Part shown: positions 56,794-64,000 of the stretch, piece by piece
How positions within the stretch are numbered: the first letter of the stretch is position 1
Layout of the letters: every line of letters begins with the position of its first letter
From: Bradyrhizobium sp. Arg816
GTDB taxonomy: Bacteria > Pseudomonadota > Alphaproteobacteria > Rhizobiales > Xanthobacteraceae
Direction of reading: 5' to 3'
NCBI RefSeq assembly: GCF_029989365.1
Contig: NZ_JAPRAQ010000018.1
Span: 62,001 to 126,000, forward strand
Length of the DNA: 64,000 nt
The notes under the pieces: generated by a model
Told to the model about the DNA's origin: nothing
Seen by the model: only the letters and a program-made list of their open reading frames with translations
The model's database searches: none
Position numbers and translations under genes: made by a program

Positions 56794-58137
56794 CTACTCC
56801 GTCGAGTCGAAATCCTCTTCCTTGGTGCCGAGCAGCGACACGAGCGTGCGCAGGCCGGAATCGAGCTGCTCGAGCGAGGGCGGGGCGAGCGCGAGCCGCA
56901 CCGCGTTCGGTGCATGTCCGTGCGCAATTGCAAACGTCGAGGATGGCGTCAGTGCGATGCCGCGCCGGGCTGCTGCGGCGACGAAGGTCTGCGAGCGCCA
57001 GTGTGGCGGCAGCGTCAGCCAGAGATGATAGGAGCGCGGGTCGGCCGCGTGCTGGTAGCCGGCAAGCAGCCTGGCCGCGGTCTGCTGCCGGCGCGCAGCG
57101 TCGATCCGTTTCAGCCGCGTCAGCTCGGCAACGGTGCCGTCGGCCATCAGCCGCTGCCCGGACGCGAGCGCGTGGCCCGAGGCGATCCAGCCGCCGGTCC
57201 GCACCGCGCTCATCACGCTCTCGCGCAGATGCGGCGGGGTGACGAGGATGCCGAGCGCGAGGCCCGGTGCAACCTTCTTGGACAGGCTGTCGATCACGAT
57301 GCAACGGTCCGGCCCGAGCGCTGCCAGCGGCGTGTCGTCGGCGAGGAAGCCGTAGACGGCGTCCTCGATGATGGTGAGATCGAGCTTCTCGGCGACGCGC
57401 ATGATGTCGGCGCGCCGCGTCGCGTTCATGGTGACGCCGAGCGGGTTCTGGATGATGGGCTGGAGATACAGCGCCGACAGATGCGCCTCGCGATGCGCTT
57501 TCTGGATCGCATCGGGACGCGCGCCGTATTCGTCCATCGGAATCGGGACCAGCGTCACGCCGAGCCGCGCCGCGATGCTCTTGACGTAAGGGTAGGTCAG
57601 CGCCTCGACACCGCAGCGGCCGCCGGTGGGAACGAGGGCGGCGAGCGCGGCAGCGAGCGACTGCTTGCCGTTGGCGGTGAAGACGATCTGCTCGGCCTGC
57701 GGCGTAAAATCCTTGCGCGCGAGATAGGCGACGGCGGCATTGCGCGCGCTCTTGGTGCCGGTGCTGGTCGAGACGCGCAGGGCAGATTCGAGCGCATCGA
57801 CGCGCTCGAGCCCGGCAAGGCTCTTGGCGATCATCGCCCATTGCTGCGGTAATAACGGATAATTGACCTCGAAATCGATCCGCGCGTCGCGCGGCTCGCT
57901 CAACGCCTCGACCTCGCGCTTGATGTCGCCGGAGATGAAGGTGCCGCGGCCGACCTCGCCGACGACGAGCCCGCGGCGAAGCAGCTCCGTATAAACCCGG
58001 CTCGCGGTCGAGACAGCGATGCCGCGGTCATAGGCAAAGTTGCGCTGTGGCGGCAGCCGGTCGCCGGGCCTTAACGTGCCTTTAGTGATATCGGCCGCAA
58101 TGGCATCGGCAAGCTTCACGTATTCGAACTTGGACAT
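56794..58137 (-). CDS. MocR-type regulator: GntR winged helix fused to aminotransferase-like PLP domain, 447 aa
   Basis: N-terminal GntR helix-turn-helix (~1-70: GTLRPGDRLPPQRNFAYDRG, VSTASRVYTELLRRGLVVGE). A fold-type I aminotransferase domain follows, with the PLP Lys in VIDSLSKKVAPGL and NPLGVTMNATRRADIM. MocR proteins usually regulate a nearby or divergent metabolic gene using PLP as co-effector. The divergent gene is a DUF1127 protein, an unusual target, so the true target may be itself or a distant gene. Inverted repeat TGCTCC-N12-GGAGCA lies 27 bp upstream of ATG 58137. Confidence 0.93.
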   Translation of the reverse strand: MSKFEYVKLADAIAADITKGTLRPGDRLPPQRNFAYDRGIAVSTASRVYTELLRRGLVVGEVGRGTFISGDIKREVEALSEPRDARIDFEVNYPLLPQQWAMIAKSLAGLERVDALESALRVSTSTGTKSARNAAVAYLARKDFTPQAEQIVFTANGKQSLAAALAALVPTGGRCGVEALTYPYVKSIAARLGVTLVPIPMDEYGARPDAIQKAHREAHLSALYLQPIIQNPLGVTMNATRRADIMRVAEKLDLTIIEDAVYGFLADDTPLAALGPDRCIVIDSLSKKVAPGLALGILVTPPHLRESVMSAVRTGGWIASGHALASGQRLMADGTVAELTRLKRIDAARRQQTAARLLAGYQHAADPRSYHLWLTLPPHWRSQTFVAAAARRGIALTPSSTFAIAHGHAPNAVRLALAPPSLEQLDSGLRTLVSLLGTKEEDFDSTE

Positions 58138-58163
58138 TATTGCACCGAGAGCAATGTTTTACT

Positions 58164-58187
58164 TGCTCCGAGTAGTGTACTGGAGCA
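58164..58187. promoter_or_regulatory. Inverted repeat TGCTCC-N12-GGAGCA upstream of the MocR gene
   Basis: Perfect 6-bp arms centred ~38 bp before the MocR start in the MocR/DUF1127 divergent region. Candidate autoregulatory site. Confidence 0.35.
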
Positions 58188-58322
58188 TTTAAGTTCCATC
58201 AAGTTCCGCGATTGAGCCGAGGAGAGCGAGAGCAATCCGACGGCAAATGAGGTGCAGGCGCTCATAGCGTCCGCGCCAACGGCACCTGCTTCGCCGCGCG
58301 GACAATAGGCCGGAGAAGAAAA

Positions 58323-58559
58323 ATGACCACGATCTCGCAAACTGCCGGGCGGAGTTTAAGCCCATCCTCGTCGGGCGGATTTTTCAGCACGCTCACCAAC
58401 GTCGCCCATGCGCTGTTCGATCGCCTAGAGCGCCGCTCTGCCGTCAAGACGCTGAACGAGCTCGACGACCACGCCTTGCGCGACATCGGGATCACGCGCA
58501 GCCAGATCGAGGACGCCGTCTACGGGCAGTTCAAGGCCGAGCTGACGCGGTATCTGTGA
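58323..58559 (+). CDS. DUF1127 domain protein, 78 aa
   Basis: Contains LNELDDHALRDIGITRSQIE at about residues 45-64, the DUF1127 core, preceded by a Ser-rich N terminus (MTTISQTAGRSLSPSSSGGF). GGAGAAGAAAA just before ATG 58323 fixes the start. Shorter and closer to the YjiS consensus than the copy at 430-702. Ends in front of a hairpin (58573-58597) and a family A repeat. Confidence 0.9.
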   Translation: MTTISQTAGRSLSPSSSGGFFSTLTNVAHALFDRLERRSAVKTLNELDDHALRDIGITRSQIEDAVYGQFKAELTRYL

Positions 58560-58572
58560 GTTCATTCGGCCG

Positions 58573-58597
58573 CCACGCCCGGTGAGTCCGGGCGTGG
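58573..58597 (+). terminator. Terminator-like hairpin after the DUF1127 gene
   Basis: 10-bp perfect stem CCACGCCCGG / CCGGGCGTGG with loop TGAGT, 13 bp after the stop codon. There is no T-run, so it may act as an RNA 3'-end stabiliser or be part of the adjacent repeat rather than a classical terminator. Confidence 0.5.
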
Positions 58598-58614
58598 TGA
58601 CAATGCCTCCGCGT

Positions 58615-58694
58615 CGTCATTGCGAGCGGAGCGAAGCAATCCAGACTGCCAACGCGGAAAGACGCTGGATTGCTTCGCTGCGCTCGCAATGACG
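58615..58694. repeat. REP-like element (family A), long copy
   Basis: Arms CGTCATTGCGAGCGGAGCGA (left) and GCTGCGCTCGCAATGACG (right), with the 31 bp at 58665-58695 identical to 45341-45371. It lies between the DUF1127 gene and the universal stress protein gene (convergent). Confidence 0.8.
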
Positions 58695-58710
58695 GCGTTT
58701 GTTGTGGCGA

Positions 58711-59136
58711 TCAATGCCTGACCACCAGCACCGAGCACTTGGCGTAGCGCACGACGTGCCCGGCGTTGGAGCCGAGGAAATAGGTGCGCATCGCCGGCCG
58801 GTGCGAGGTCATCACGATCAGGTCGGCCTTCATATGCACGGCTTCCTCCAGGATCTCGTGGTAGATGCCGCCCTGGCGCACCACGCTGGAAATGCGCCCC
58901 GTCTCGATGCCTGACTCCCGTGCGACGATGGCGAGCGCTTCTTCGGAGGTCTGGCGCTGCTGCTCGTCGAAATCGGCCGGCACGTATTCGGCGAGCATCA
59001 CCGGCGTCATCGGCAGCACGTTGAGCAGCCGTATCGATCCGCTCCAGGTCTGCGACAGCGTTACCGCGGTCGCGAGCGCCGGCTTGGCCAGATCGGTGTC
59101 GGCGAGGTCGATGGGCACGAGGATGGACTTGAACAT
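58711..59136 (-). CDS. Universal stress protein (UspA family), 141 aa
   Basis: MFKSILVPIDLADTDLAKPA at the start, VVRQGGIYHEILEEAVHMKA in the middle, and the nucleotide-binding-type tail MTSHRPAMRTYFLGSNAGHV followed by KCSVLVVR. The loop has a G-x2-x9-G-(S/N)-like pattern (GSNAGHVV), so ATP binding is plausible. GGGAGG lies 6 nt before ATG 59136. Confidence 0.92.
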   Translation of the reverse strand: MFKSILVPIDLADTDLAKPALATAVTLSQTWSGSIRLLNVLPMTPVMLAEYVPADFDEQQRQTSEEALAIVARESGIETGRISSVVRQGGIYHEILEEAVHMKADLIVMTSHRPAMRTYFLGSNAGHVVRYAKCSVLVVRH

Positions 59137-59195
59137 CTGCGCCTCCCAATTGACCAAGCTGGATCAACCGGTCGAGACGGCGCGCCCCGCGCGTC

Positions 59196-59732
59196 TCAAC
59201 CCGATCGAAGCAGCTTGGGGCTGACGAACAGCACCAGTTTGCCGCGGCGGTAGGCCACGTCACCCCAATCCTTGACGTCAAAGTCGAAGATCGCAAGCCC
59301 CGACGTGGGCAGATTGTGGGCGAGCGCCTTGGCGCCGGCCGGATCGCCGCCGCCCATCAGCATCAACGCGGCCTCGTGCATGCCGGGATTGTGGCCCACC
59401 AGCAGCAACTGCTTCGGGGCGGCCGGAACGGTTGCAGTGCGAATGGATTCCAGGATCTGGGCGGGATCGGCGCCGTAGAGTTCGGGCAGGATCTCCACCT
59501 GCGGCGCTGCGACGCGGTCCTTCATCGTCTCCCAGGCAATGTCCCAAGTCTGCCGGGCCCGGACGGCGTGCGACACCAGCACGGCCTTGGGGAAGGGGGG
59601 ATGGGTGGCGAGCCAATCCCCGATCTGCGCGGCGTCCTTGTGGCCGCGGTCGTCGAGGCGACGATCCTGGTCACGGCCGCTCGGCGCGTCGGTCTCGGTC
59701 TTGGCGTGACGCAGCAGCATCAAACGGCGCAT
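59196..59732 (-). CDS. SixA-type histidine phosphatase, 178 aa
   Basis: RHG motif LMLLRHAKTETDAPSG at the N terminus (catalytic His), DDRGHKDAAQIGDWL, SHAVRARQTWDIAW, and the second His in LLLVGHNPGMHEAALML. Single-domain histidine phosphatase of SixA size, so it may dephosphorylate phospho-histidine on Hpt or phosphorelay proteins; other small phosphoesters are also possible. Start ATG 59732. Ends 59 bp before the universal stress protein start on the same strand. Confidence 0.9.
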   Translation of the reverse strand: MRRLMLLRHAKTETDAPSGRDQDRRLDDRGHKDAAQIGDWLATHPPFPKAVLVSHAVRARQTWDIAWETMKDRVAAPQVEILPELYGADPAQILESIRTATVPAAPKQLLLVGHNPGMHEAALMLMGGGDPAGAKALAHNLPTSGLAIFDFDVKDWGDVAYRRGKLVLFVSPKLLRSG

Positions 59733-59825
59733 GGCATTCTCGAATCGTTACGCGTCCAGAATAATCTACAGGCGCCGGTTGAGGACAAGGTGACAAGGGC
59801 CCGATCGGTCCTTTAAGAAAACGAC

Positions 59826-61283
59826 ATGAGCGAGACTTTCACAAGCGAGTCCCAGGAAGAAGCCGGCTTTCGTGAACGCACGCGACTGTCGTTTGATCTC
59901 GACGCCGACATCTGCGTGATCGGGGCCGGGCTTGCCGGGCTCTCCATCGCGCTGGAGGCAGCCCGGCTTGGGGCCAGCGTCGCGGTGCTCGAGGGACGCC
60001 ATATCGGCTGGAACGCCTCCGGACACCAGCTTGGCACCGTGATGCCGGGCTTTGCGCTGCCGCTCGCCGATTTGATCGAGCGCATCGGCTTCGAGGACGC
60101 GCGCGAATTGTGGACGCTGGCGAAGGGGGGCGCCGAGTTCGTCCGGGCCAACGCCACCGAAGAGAACATGCCCGGCATCGGCCCAAGCGACGGCGTGCTG
60201 GAGGTCTCCAACGTCGATGCCGGCGACCGGCTGATCAGCCGGTTGCAGATGCTCCACGAGGATTTCGACACGGAGGTCGAGGGCTGGCAGGTGGATCGCG
60301 TCCGCGAGGCGCTGAAGACCGACCGTTACTTCCACGGCGTCTATTATCCCCGGGCGTTCCAGCTCGACGGCCGCAAATATGTGCATGGCCTCGCAGCGCT
60401 GGCGCGGCGGGCGGGAGCGCGCATCTTCGAGGAGACGCCCGTCGTCAGTATCGATCATTCCGGCATCCGCAAGCGCATCGTCACGCCCTCGGCGCGGTTG
60501 CGCGCCACCCACATCGTGCTCGCCGGCAACATCCACCTCGGCGCGCCCTTGAGGCGCCTGTCGGAAACGCTGCTGCCGGTCTGGCGCTATGCCGGAATTA
60601 CCGCGCCGCTCGGCGAGCGCGTGCACGAGATCGTGGCGTTCAAGGGATCGGTGATGGATTCCGACGGGGTCGACCATTTCCGTGTCGTCGACGGCGACCG
60701 CCTGATGTGGGAAAGCCCCGAGACCACCTGGGCCGCGCGTCCGCAGCGCTTTGCGGGCGCGGTCAGGCGGCGGATCAGATCGATTTTTCCCCAGTTCGGC
60801 GATGTCGAGATCACCGAGATGTTCGGCGGTGTCACCGGCCAGACCGTGCACGGCATGCCGCAGATCGGCCAGTTGCGCAAAGGCCTGTGGGTGGCGAGCG
60901 GGTTCGGCCGCCAGGGCATGAATACCTCGGCCATGGCCGGGCAGCTGATCGCGCGCAGCATTTTGTGGGGCGACGAGCGTTGGAAGCTGTTCTCGCCGTT
61001 CGAGCTGGTCTGGGCGGGCGGCACGACCGGACGGGTCGCCGGCCAATTGGTGGGAGTCTGGGGCAGGGCGAGTTCCGCCGCCGCAGGCTCGCTCGCCCGC
61101 TACCGCGAGCGGGCCCGGGTCAAGGACCGGGAACGCGAGGCGCGCCTCGCCGAAGCCAACCGGGCCGCCGGTACCGGTCCGCGCCGTCCGCCGCCGGGCG
61201 TCCGGCCGCGGCCGGCCCCTCCGCCGAAACCTGCGGCTGAGGACGTGGAACCGGTTCCGCACGGCGACATCGTCTCGCAATAA
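59826..61283 (+). CDS. FAD-dependent oxidoreductase (DAO family), 485 aa
   Basis: FAD-binding Rossmann motif DICVIGAGLAGLSIALEAAR (~28-47), then ASVAVLEGRHIGWNASGHQL, the pattern of the DAO family that includes D-amino-acid dehydrogenases, glycine/sarcosine oxidases and gamma-glutamylputrescine oxidase (PuuB). The FAD C-terminal block is LWVASGFGRQGMNTSAMAGQ. The last ~80 residues are an unusual add-on: a charged helix (ARYRERARVKDREREARLAE) and a Pro-rich tail. Substrate unknown. It begins 93 bp past the divergent SixA gene. Confidence 0.88.
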   Translation: MSETFTSESQEEAGFRERTRLSFDLDADICVIGAGLAGLSIALEAARLGASVAVLEGRHIGWNASGHQLGTVMPGFALPLADLIERIGFEDARELWTLAKGGAEFVRANATEENMPGIGPSDGVLEVSNVDAGDRLISRLQMLHEDFDTEVEGWQVDRVREALKTDRYFHGVYYPRAFQLDGRKYVHGLAALARRAGARIFEETPVVSIDHSGIRKRIVTPSARLRATHIVLAGNIHLGAPLRRLSETLLPVWRYAGITAPLGERVHEIVAFKGSVMDSDGVDHFRVVDGDRLMWESPETTWAARPQRFAGAVRRRIRSIFPQFGDVEITEMFGGVTGQTVHGMPQIGQLRKGLWVASGFGRQGMNTSAMAGQLIARSILWGDERWKLFSPFELVWAGGTTGRVAGQLVGVWGRASSAAAGSLARYRERARVKDREREARLAEANRAAGTGPRRPPPGVRPRPAPPPKPAAEDVEPVPHGDIVSQ

Positions 61284-61369
61284 GTTGAGAAAAACCCCGC
61301 CCGGACGTGTAACGTCTGGCGGTAAAGCCCGTATCTCAGGGCGTGGACTCCCCGCGCACGGAGAATCAG

Positions 61370-61882
61370 ATGTTTGACCGCCGCATCCTGTTGACGACTG
61401 TTGCCGGCCTGTTCGGCCTTTCGGCCTTCCGCTGGTTGAGAGGAACGCCTGCCGAGGCGGGAGAGAAGGCCACGCAAAAATTCGAGATCGAGAAGACCGA
61501 CGCCGAGTGGCGCGCCCAGCTCACGCCGCAGCAATATGAAATCCTCCGCAAGGAGGGCACCGAGAGGCCAGGCTCCAGCCCGCTGCTCAAGGAACACCGC
61601 AAGGGCATCTTCGCCTGCGCTGGCTGCGACCTGCCGCTGTTCGCGTCCGAGACCAAGTTCGAGAGCGGCACGGGTTGGCCGAGCTTCTATCAGCCGATCG
61701 AAGGCAATGTCGGCAAGACCGAGGACCGCACCTTCGGCATGGTGCGCACCGAAGTGCATTGCCGGCGCTGCGGCGGCCATCTCGGCCACGTCTTCGACGA
61801 CGGTCCGAAGCCGACCGGATTGCGCTATTGCATCGACGGTTTCGGGCTGGTCTTCCACCCCGCGGCGGCGTCGGCCACGTAG
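61370..61882 (+). CDS. msrB: Exported peptide-methionine (R)-S-oxide reductase (MsrB), 170 aa
   Basis: Reduces methionine-R-sulfoxide in proteins. The N terminus MFDRRILLTTVAGLFGLSAF looks like an export signal (twin Arg then hydrophobic), so it probably acts in the periplasm. The MsrB domain shows zinc Cys pairs FACAGCDLPLF and HCRRCGGHLGHVF, the substrate block FESGTGWPSFYQPI, and the catalytic Cys in GLRYCIDG. Family members normally have Asn two residues after that Cys (R-x-C-x-N); here it is Asp. ATG 61370 chosen; an upstream codon would add nine polar residues. Confidence 0.9.
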   Translation: MFDRRILLTTVAGLFGLSAFRWLRGTPAEAGEKATQKFEIEKTDAEWRAQLTPQQYEILRKEGTERPGSSPLLKEHRKGIFACAGCDLPLFASETKFESGTGWPSFYQPIEGNVGKTEDRTFGMVRTEVHCRRCGGHLGHVFDDGPKPTGLRYCIDGFGLVFHPAAASAT

Positions 61883-61892
61883 CTTTTCTCCT

Positions 61893-61974
61893 CGTCATTC
61901 CGGGGCGGTCCGCAGGACCGAACCCGGAATCTCGAGGTTCCGGATTCGATGCTGACGCATCGCTCCGGAACGAC
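61893..61974. repeat. REP-like element (family D), long copy
   Basis: Opens CGTCATTCCGGGGCGGTCCG, includes GAACCCGGAATCTCGAGG and closes CTCCGGAACGAC. It shares the CATTCCGGG...GAACCCGGA layout with the short copy at 32461-32505. Directly follows msrB. Confidence 0.6.
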
Positions 61975-61978
61975 AATC

Positions 61979-62032
61979 GCCCCGGCAATTGTTGCCGCCC
62001 CGGCAATTGTGCCCCGGTCATCGGACCGGGGC
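61979..62032. repeat. Two 14-bp direct repeats and a GC-rich hairpin
   Basis: GCCCCGGCAATTGT occurs at 61979-61992 and 61997-62010 (18-bp period). A perfect 9-bp hairpin GCCCCGGTC / GACCGGGGC (loop ATCG) follows at 62011-62032. There is no T-run, so it is probably part of the neighbouring repeat cluster rather than a terminator. Confidence 0.55.
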
Positions 62033-62071
62033 CTGCCCACTCAAGTCATTGATTTCCTGAGAATACCCGCA

Positions 62072-62088
62072 TTGGCATAGCCCTTGCG
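62072..62088 (+). promoter_or_regulatory. Sigma-54 (RpoN) promoter of flgE
   Basis: TTGGCATAGCCCTTGCG contains GG (62074-62075) and GC (62086-62087) with exactly 10 nt between them, matching the -24/-12 consensus TGGCA-N6-TTGC. Transcription would start near 62099, ~50 bp before the flgE ATG. Confidence 0.8.
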
Positions 62089-62151
62089 ACTGTCTCCTCC
62101 GACTGCGGCCATGGTCGACCGGCCGCCGAGATCGGATCTGGAGACAAAGTT

Positions 62152-64000
62152 ATGGGTATCTTCGATGCAATGAACACCTCGGTGGGTGGCCTGCAGGCGC
62201 AGTCCTACGCGCTGCAGAACATTTCCGGCAACATCGCGAACTCATCCACCACCGGTTACAAGGGCATCGGGACCAGCTTCGTCGATCTCATTCCCGACGC
62301 CTCGGTGCCGAGCAAGCAGGTCGCGGGCGGCGTGACGGCCAACGCCAAGGCCACCATCACGACGCAGGGCACAATCTCGGGCTCCAGCGTTGCCACCAAC
62401 ATGGCGATCACCGGCGACGGCTTCTTCTCGATCCAGAAGGCGACCGGCGTCGTGGATAACGTGCCGGTGTTCAGCGGCGTCACCTATTACACCCGCCGCG
62501 GCGACTTCCAGCTCAATTCCAACGGCAATCTCGTCAACGGCGCCGGCTACTATCTGATGGGCGTCACGGTCGATCCCAAGACTGGCAACCCGACCGGCAA
62601 TGTGTCATCCGTCCTGAAATTCCAGAACAACTTCATCCCGGCACAGGCGACAACCTCGATCCAGTACGCCGCGAACCTGCCGAGCGTGCCGAACACGGGG
62701 GCGAGCTCGACCGCGGCGAGCGGCACGCTGCTGGCGGCCGGCGGCCTGAATCCGTCCGATTTTGCCGCCAACCCGCTGATCGTCGGCACGCCGCCGCCGC
62801 CCTATTCGAATGCGACGGTCTCCGGCGCAGCCGCTACCGGCAATCTGCGCTCGGCCTATACGGCGACGACCGCGACCGGCACGGTGGCACTGCTGGATAG
62901 CGCTTCGGCGGTGGCAACTGGCAGCACATCTCTCGATGCCGGCTTGGGCACGCATCTCAACACCAGCCTTCTCACCAACCTGGCCGGCAAGTCGTTGACG
63001 GTCAACGGCCGAACAATCAACTTCGACAACACCGTCTCGGGCGCTTCGACGGCTGCAGGCCCCCCTGTCGTCACTACGATTGGTCTGAAGTCGCCCACCA
63101 GCGCACTGATGTCGGATGTCCTCAGCGCGATCGCGTCTGGAGCCGGCGTTCCCGCCTCCAGCGTGACTTTGAATGCCAGCGGCAACATCCAGATCACGAC
63201 GAGCACCACGGCCGACGTGACGATCGGCGGCACTGCGGCAGGATTGCTCGGCGTCAGCAGCGTGACGCGCGGCGGTAACGTGCTGTCCACTCCCGCAATT
63301 ACGAGTGGTACACAGCTCGGCGGCACCGCGCAGCCCGGCGGGGCGGAAGTCCTCTCGACGCCCTTCGTGGTCGGCAACACGATCCAGGTCAACGGCACGG
63401 GAGCTGCCAATACGATCACCTTCGTGGCTTCCGGCGCTACCCCTCCGAACCAGATCAACATCACCGACTCCATAGCGACTCTGCTCAGCCAGATCGACAC
63501 GCTCAGCGGTGCGAGCGGTTCTTCGATCAGCAACGGCGTGATCACCCTGAATACCGGTATCGCCAATCCCACCTTGACGGTGACGAGCCCCAACAACAGC
63601 AGCGCCTTCGCCGCGCTCGGCTTTACGTCGTCCATCTCCAAGAACCGCGGCGGTGGCGGCACGGCCGGCACCGGCGGCGTGATCGGCAACGACATCGCCA
63701 CGTTCACTAAGGAATCGATCAGCGGCGGTGCGGTCACCGCCTACAACGCCGCGGGCACGCCGGTGAACCTGCAGCTGCGTTGGGCCAAGACCGACAGTGC
63801 CTCGCTGGGTACCGGCCATTCCGACACCTGGAACCTGTTCTACCAGACCGATCCGAATGCGACCGGCACCACGGTCGGCTGGGTCAACACCGGGCAGGCC
63901 TTCACCTTTGCCAGCGACGGCTCGCTGACCTCGCCGAGCGGATCGGGCATCACCATCAACAACGTCAGCGTCGGCGGCCAGTCGCTCGGCTCGGTCGCCT
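62152..64000 (+). CDS. flgE: Flagellar hook protein FlgE (3' end outside the window)
   Basis: Starts MGIFDAMNTSVGGLQAQSYA, then LQNISGNIANSSTTGYKGIG, the N-terminal D0/D1 motif of hook and rod proteins; NMAITGDGFFSIQ follows at about residues 84-96. More than 610 residues are visible without a stop, already far longer than the ~400-residue enteric FlgE. Large central insertions rich in Thr, Ser, Gly and Ala contain repeated beta-type segments (SLTVNGRTINFDN, TIQVNGTGAANTITF). The hook joins filament and rod outside the cell. A sigma-54 promoter lies 64 bp upstream. The C-terminal D0 helix is not seen. Confidence 0.93.
   Translation, partial: MGIFDAMNTSVGGLQAQSYALQNISGNIANSSTTGYKGIGTSFVDLIPDASVPSKQVAGGVTANAKATITTQGTISGSSVATNMAITGDGFFSIQKATGVVDNVPVFSGVTYYTRRGDFQLNSNGNLVNGAGYYLMGVTVDPKTGNPTGNVSSVLKFQNNFIPAQATTSIQYAANLPSVPNTGASSTAASGTLLAAGGLNPSDFAANPLIVGTPPPPYSNATVSGAAATGNLRSAYTATTATGTVALLDSASAVATGSTSLDAGLGTHLNTSLLTNLAGKSLTVNGRTINFDNTVSGASTAAGPPVVTTIGLKSPTSALMSDVLSAIASGAGVPASSVTLNASGNIQITTSTTADVTIGGTAAGLLGVSSVTRGGNVLSTPAITSGTQLGGTAQPGGAEVLSTPFVVGNTIQVNGTGAANTITFVASGATPPNQINITDSIATLLSQIDTLSGASGSSISNGVITLNTGIANPTLTVTSPNNSSAFAALGFTSSISKNRGGGGTAGTGGVIGNDIATFTKESISGGAVTAYNAAGTPVNLQLRWAKTDSASLGTGHSDTWNLFYQTDPNATGTTVGWVNTGQAFTFASDGSLTSPSGSGITINNVSVGGQSLGSVA

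Noticed and set aside
62011..62032. GC-rich hairpin considered as a terminator of msrB
   Set aside because: No T-run on either strand, ~130 bp from the msrB stop, and embedded in repeat sequence.
62605..63819. 404-codon minus-strand frame opposite flgE
   Set aside because: The plus-strand frame starts with an unmistakable FlgE N terminus and sigma-54 promoter and stays open to the window edge.

Overview
The window reads as chromosome of a GC-rich alphaproteobacterium of the Bradyrhizobium/Rhodopseudomonas group (Nitrobacteraceae). Supporting signs are two DUF1127 proteins, a COG5616-type winged-helix/TPR regulator, a giant growth-pole-ring (GPR/RgsE-like) protein, paired ferredoxin and thioredoxin-reductase-like FNR genes, a stress gene with an EcfG-type promoter, a sigma-54 promoter before flgE, and many REP-like palindromes between genes. 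No phage, insertion sequence, CRISPR array, tRNA or rRNA was seen. This is core-type chromosome, not an island.

Layout. 1-4.3 kb: end of a Cys/Met PLP enzyme, a DUF1127 protein, a winged-helix/TPR regulator, a CHRD protein, a diheme cytochrome c and a stand-alone Lrp-type RAM domain. 4.4-8.4 kb: thiD; then a two-gene unit (PlcP-like metallophosphoesterase plus family-4 glycosyltransferase) behind an excellent Pho box, which reads as phosphate-starvation lipid remodelling; then a threonine-dehydratase-like enzyme. 8.5-18 kb: secreted caspase-fold protein, Na/Pi cotransporter, small secreted protein, SDR, a long acidic protein of unknown function, MFS transporter, small membrane protein and dipeptide epimerase. 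18-21 kb: mlaE-mlaF-mlaD type lipid transport operon. 21-27.5 kb: a 1903-residue membrane-anchored helical repeat protein (GPR-like) transcribed towards it, divergent from an Hpt protein, with CtrA-type boxes between them. 27.6-32.8 kb: [2Fe-2S] ferredoxin, thioesterase, ferredoxin-NADP reductase, and small secreted or hypothetical proteins. 33-37 kb: sensor kinase/response regulator pair divergent from a MipA/OmpV outer-membrane protein gene and its partner.

37-45 kb is a complete D-glucarate/galactarate catabolic cluster on the minus strand: MFS importer, LysR regulator, KdgD, GudD, 2,5-dioxovalerate dehydrogenase and GarD. Both sugar acids converge on 5-dehydro-4-deoxy-glucarate and end at 2-oxoglutarate. 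45-53 kb: SGNH hydrolase, UPF0104 membrane protein, DUF892 stress protein, and two divergent MFS exporters around nested inverted repeats. 52.5-59.7 kb: MHYT-GGDEF-EAL protein, small membrane proteins, YdcF-type protein, MocR regulator, DUF1127, universal stress protein and SixA-type phosphatase. 59.8-64 kb: FAD oxidoreductase, exported MsrB, and the flagellar hook gene flgE cut by the window edge.

The most interesting signals are regulatory: the Pho box before plcP, the CtrA boxes before the GPR-like gene, a duplicated EcfG -35 element, an 11-bp direct repeat between the two-component system and mipA, repeated GTGATC-N2-AATCAC-type palindromes near the caspase gene, and several families of intergenic palindromes. 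All assignments are from reading the sequence; no database search was run.
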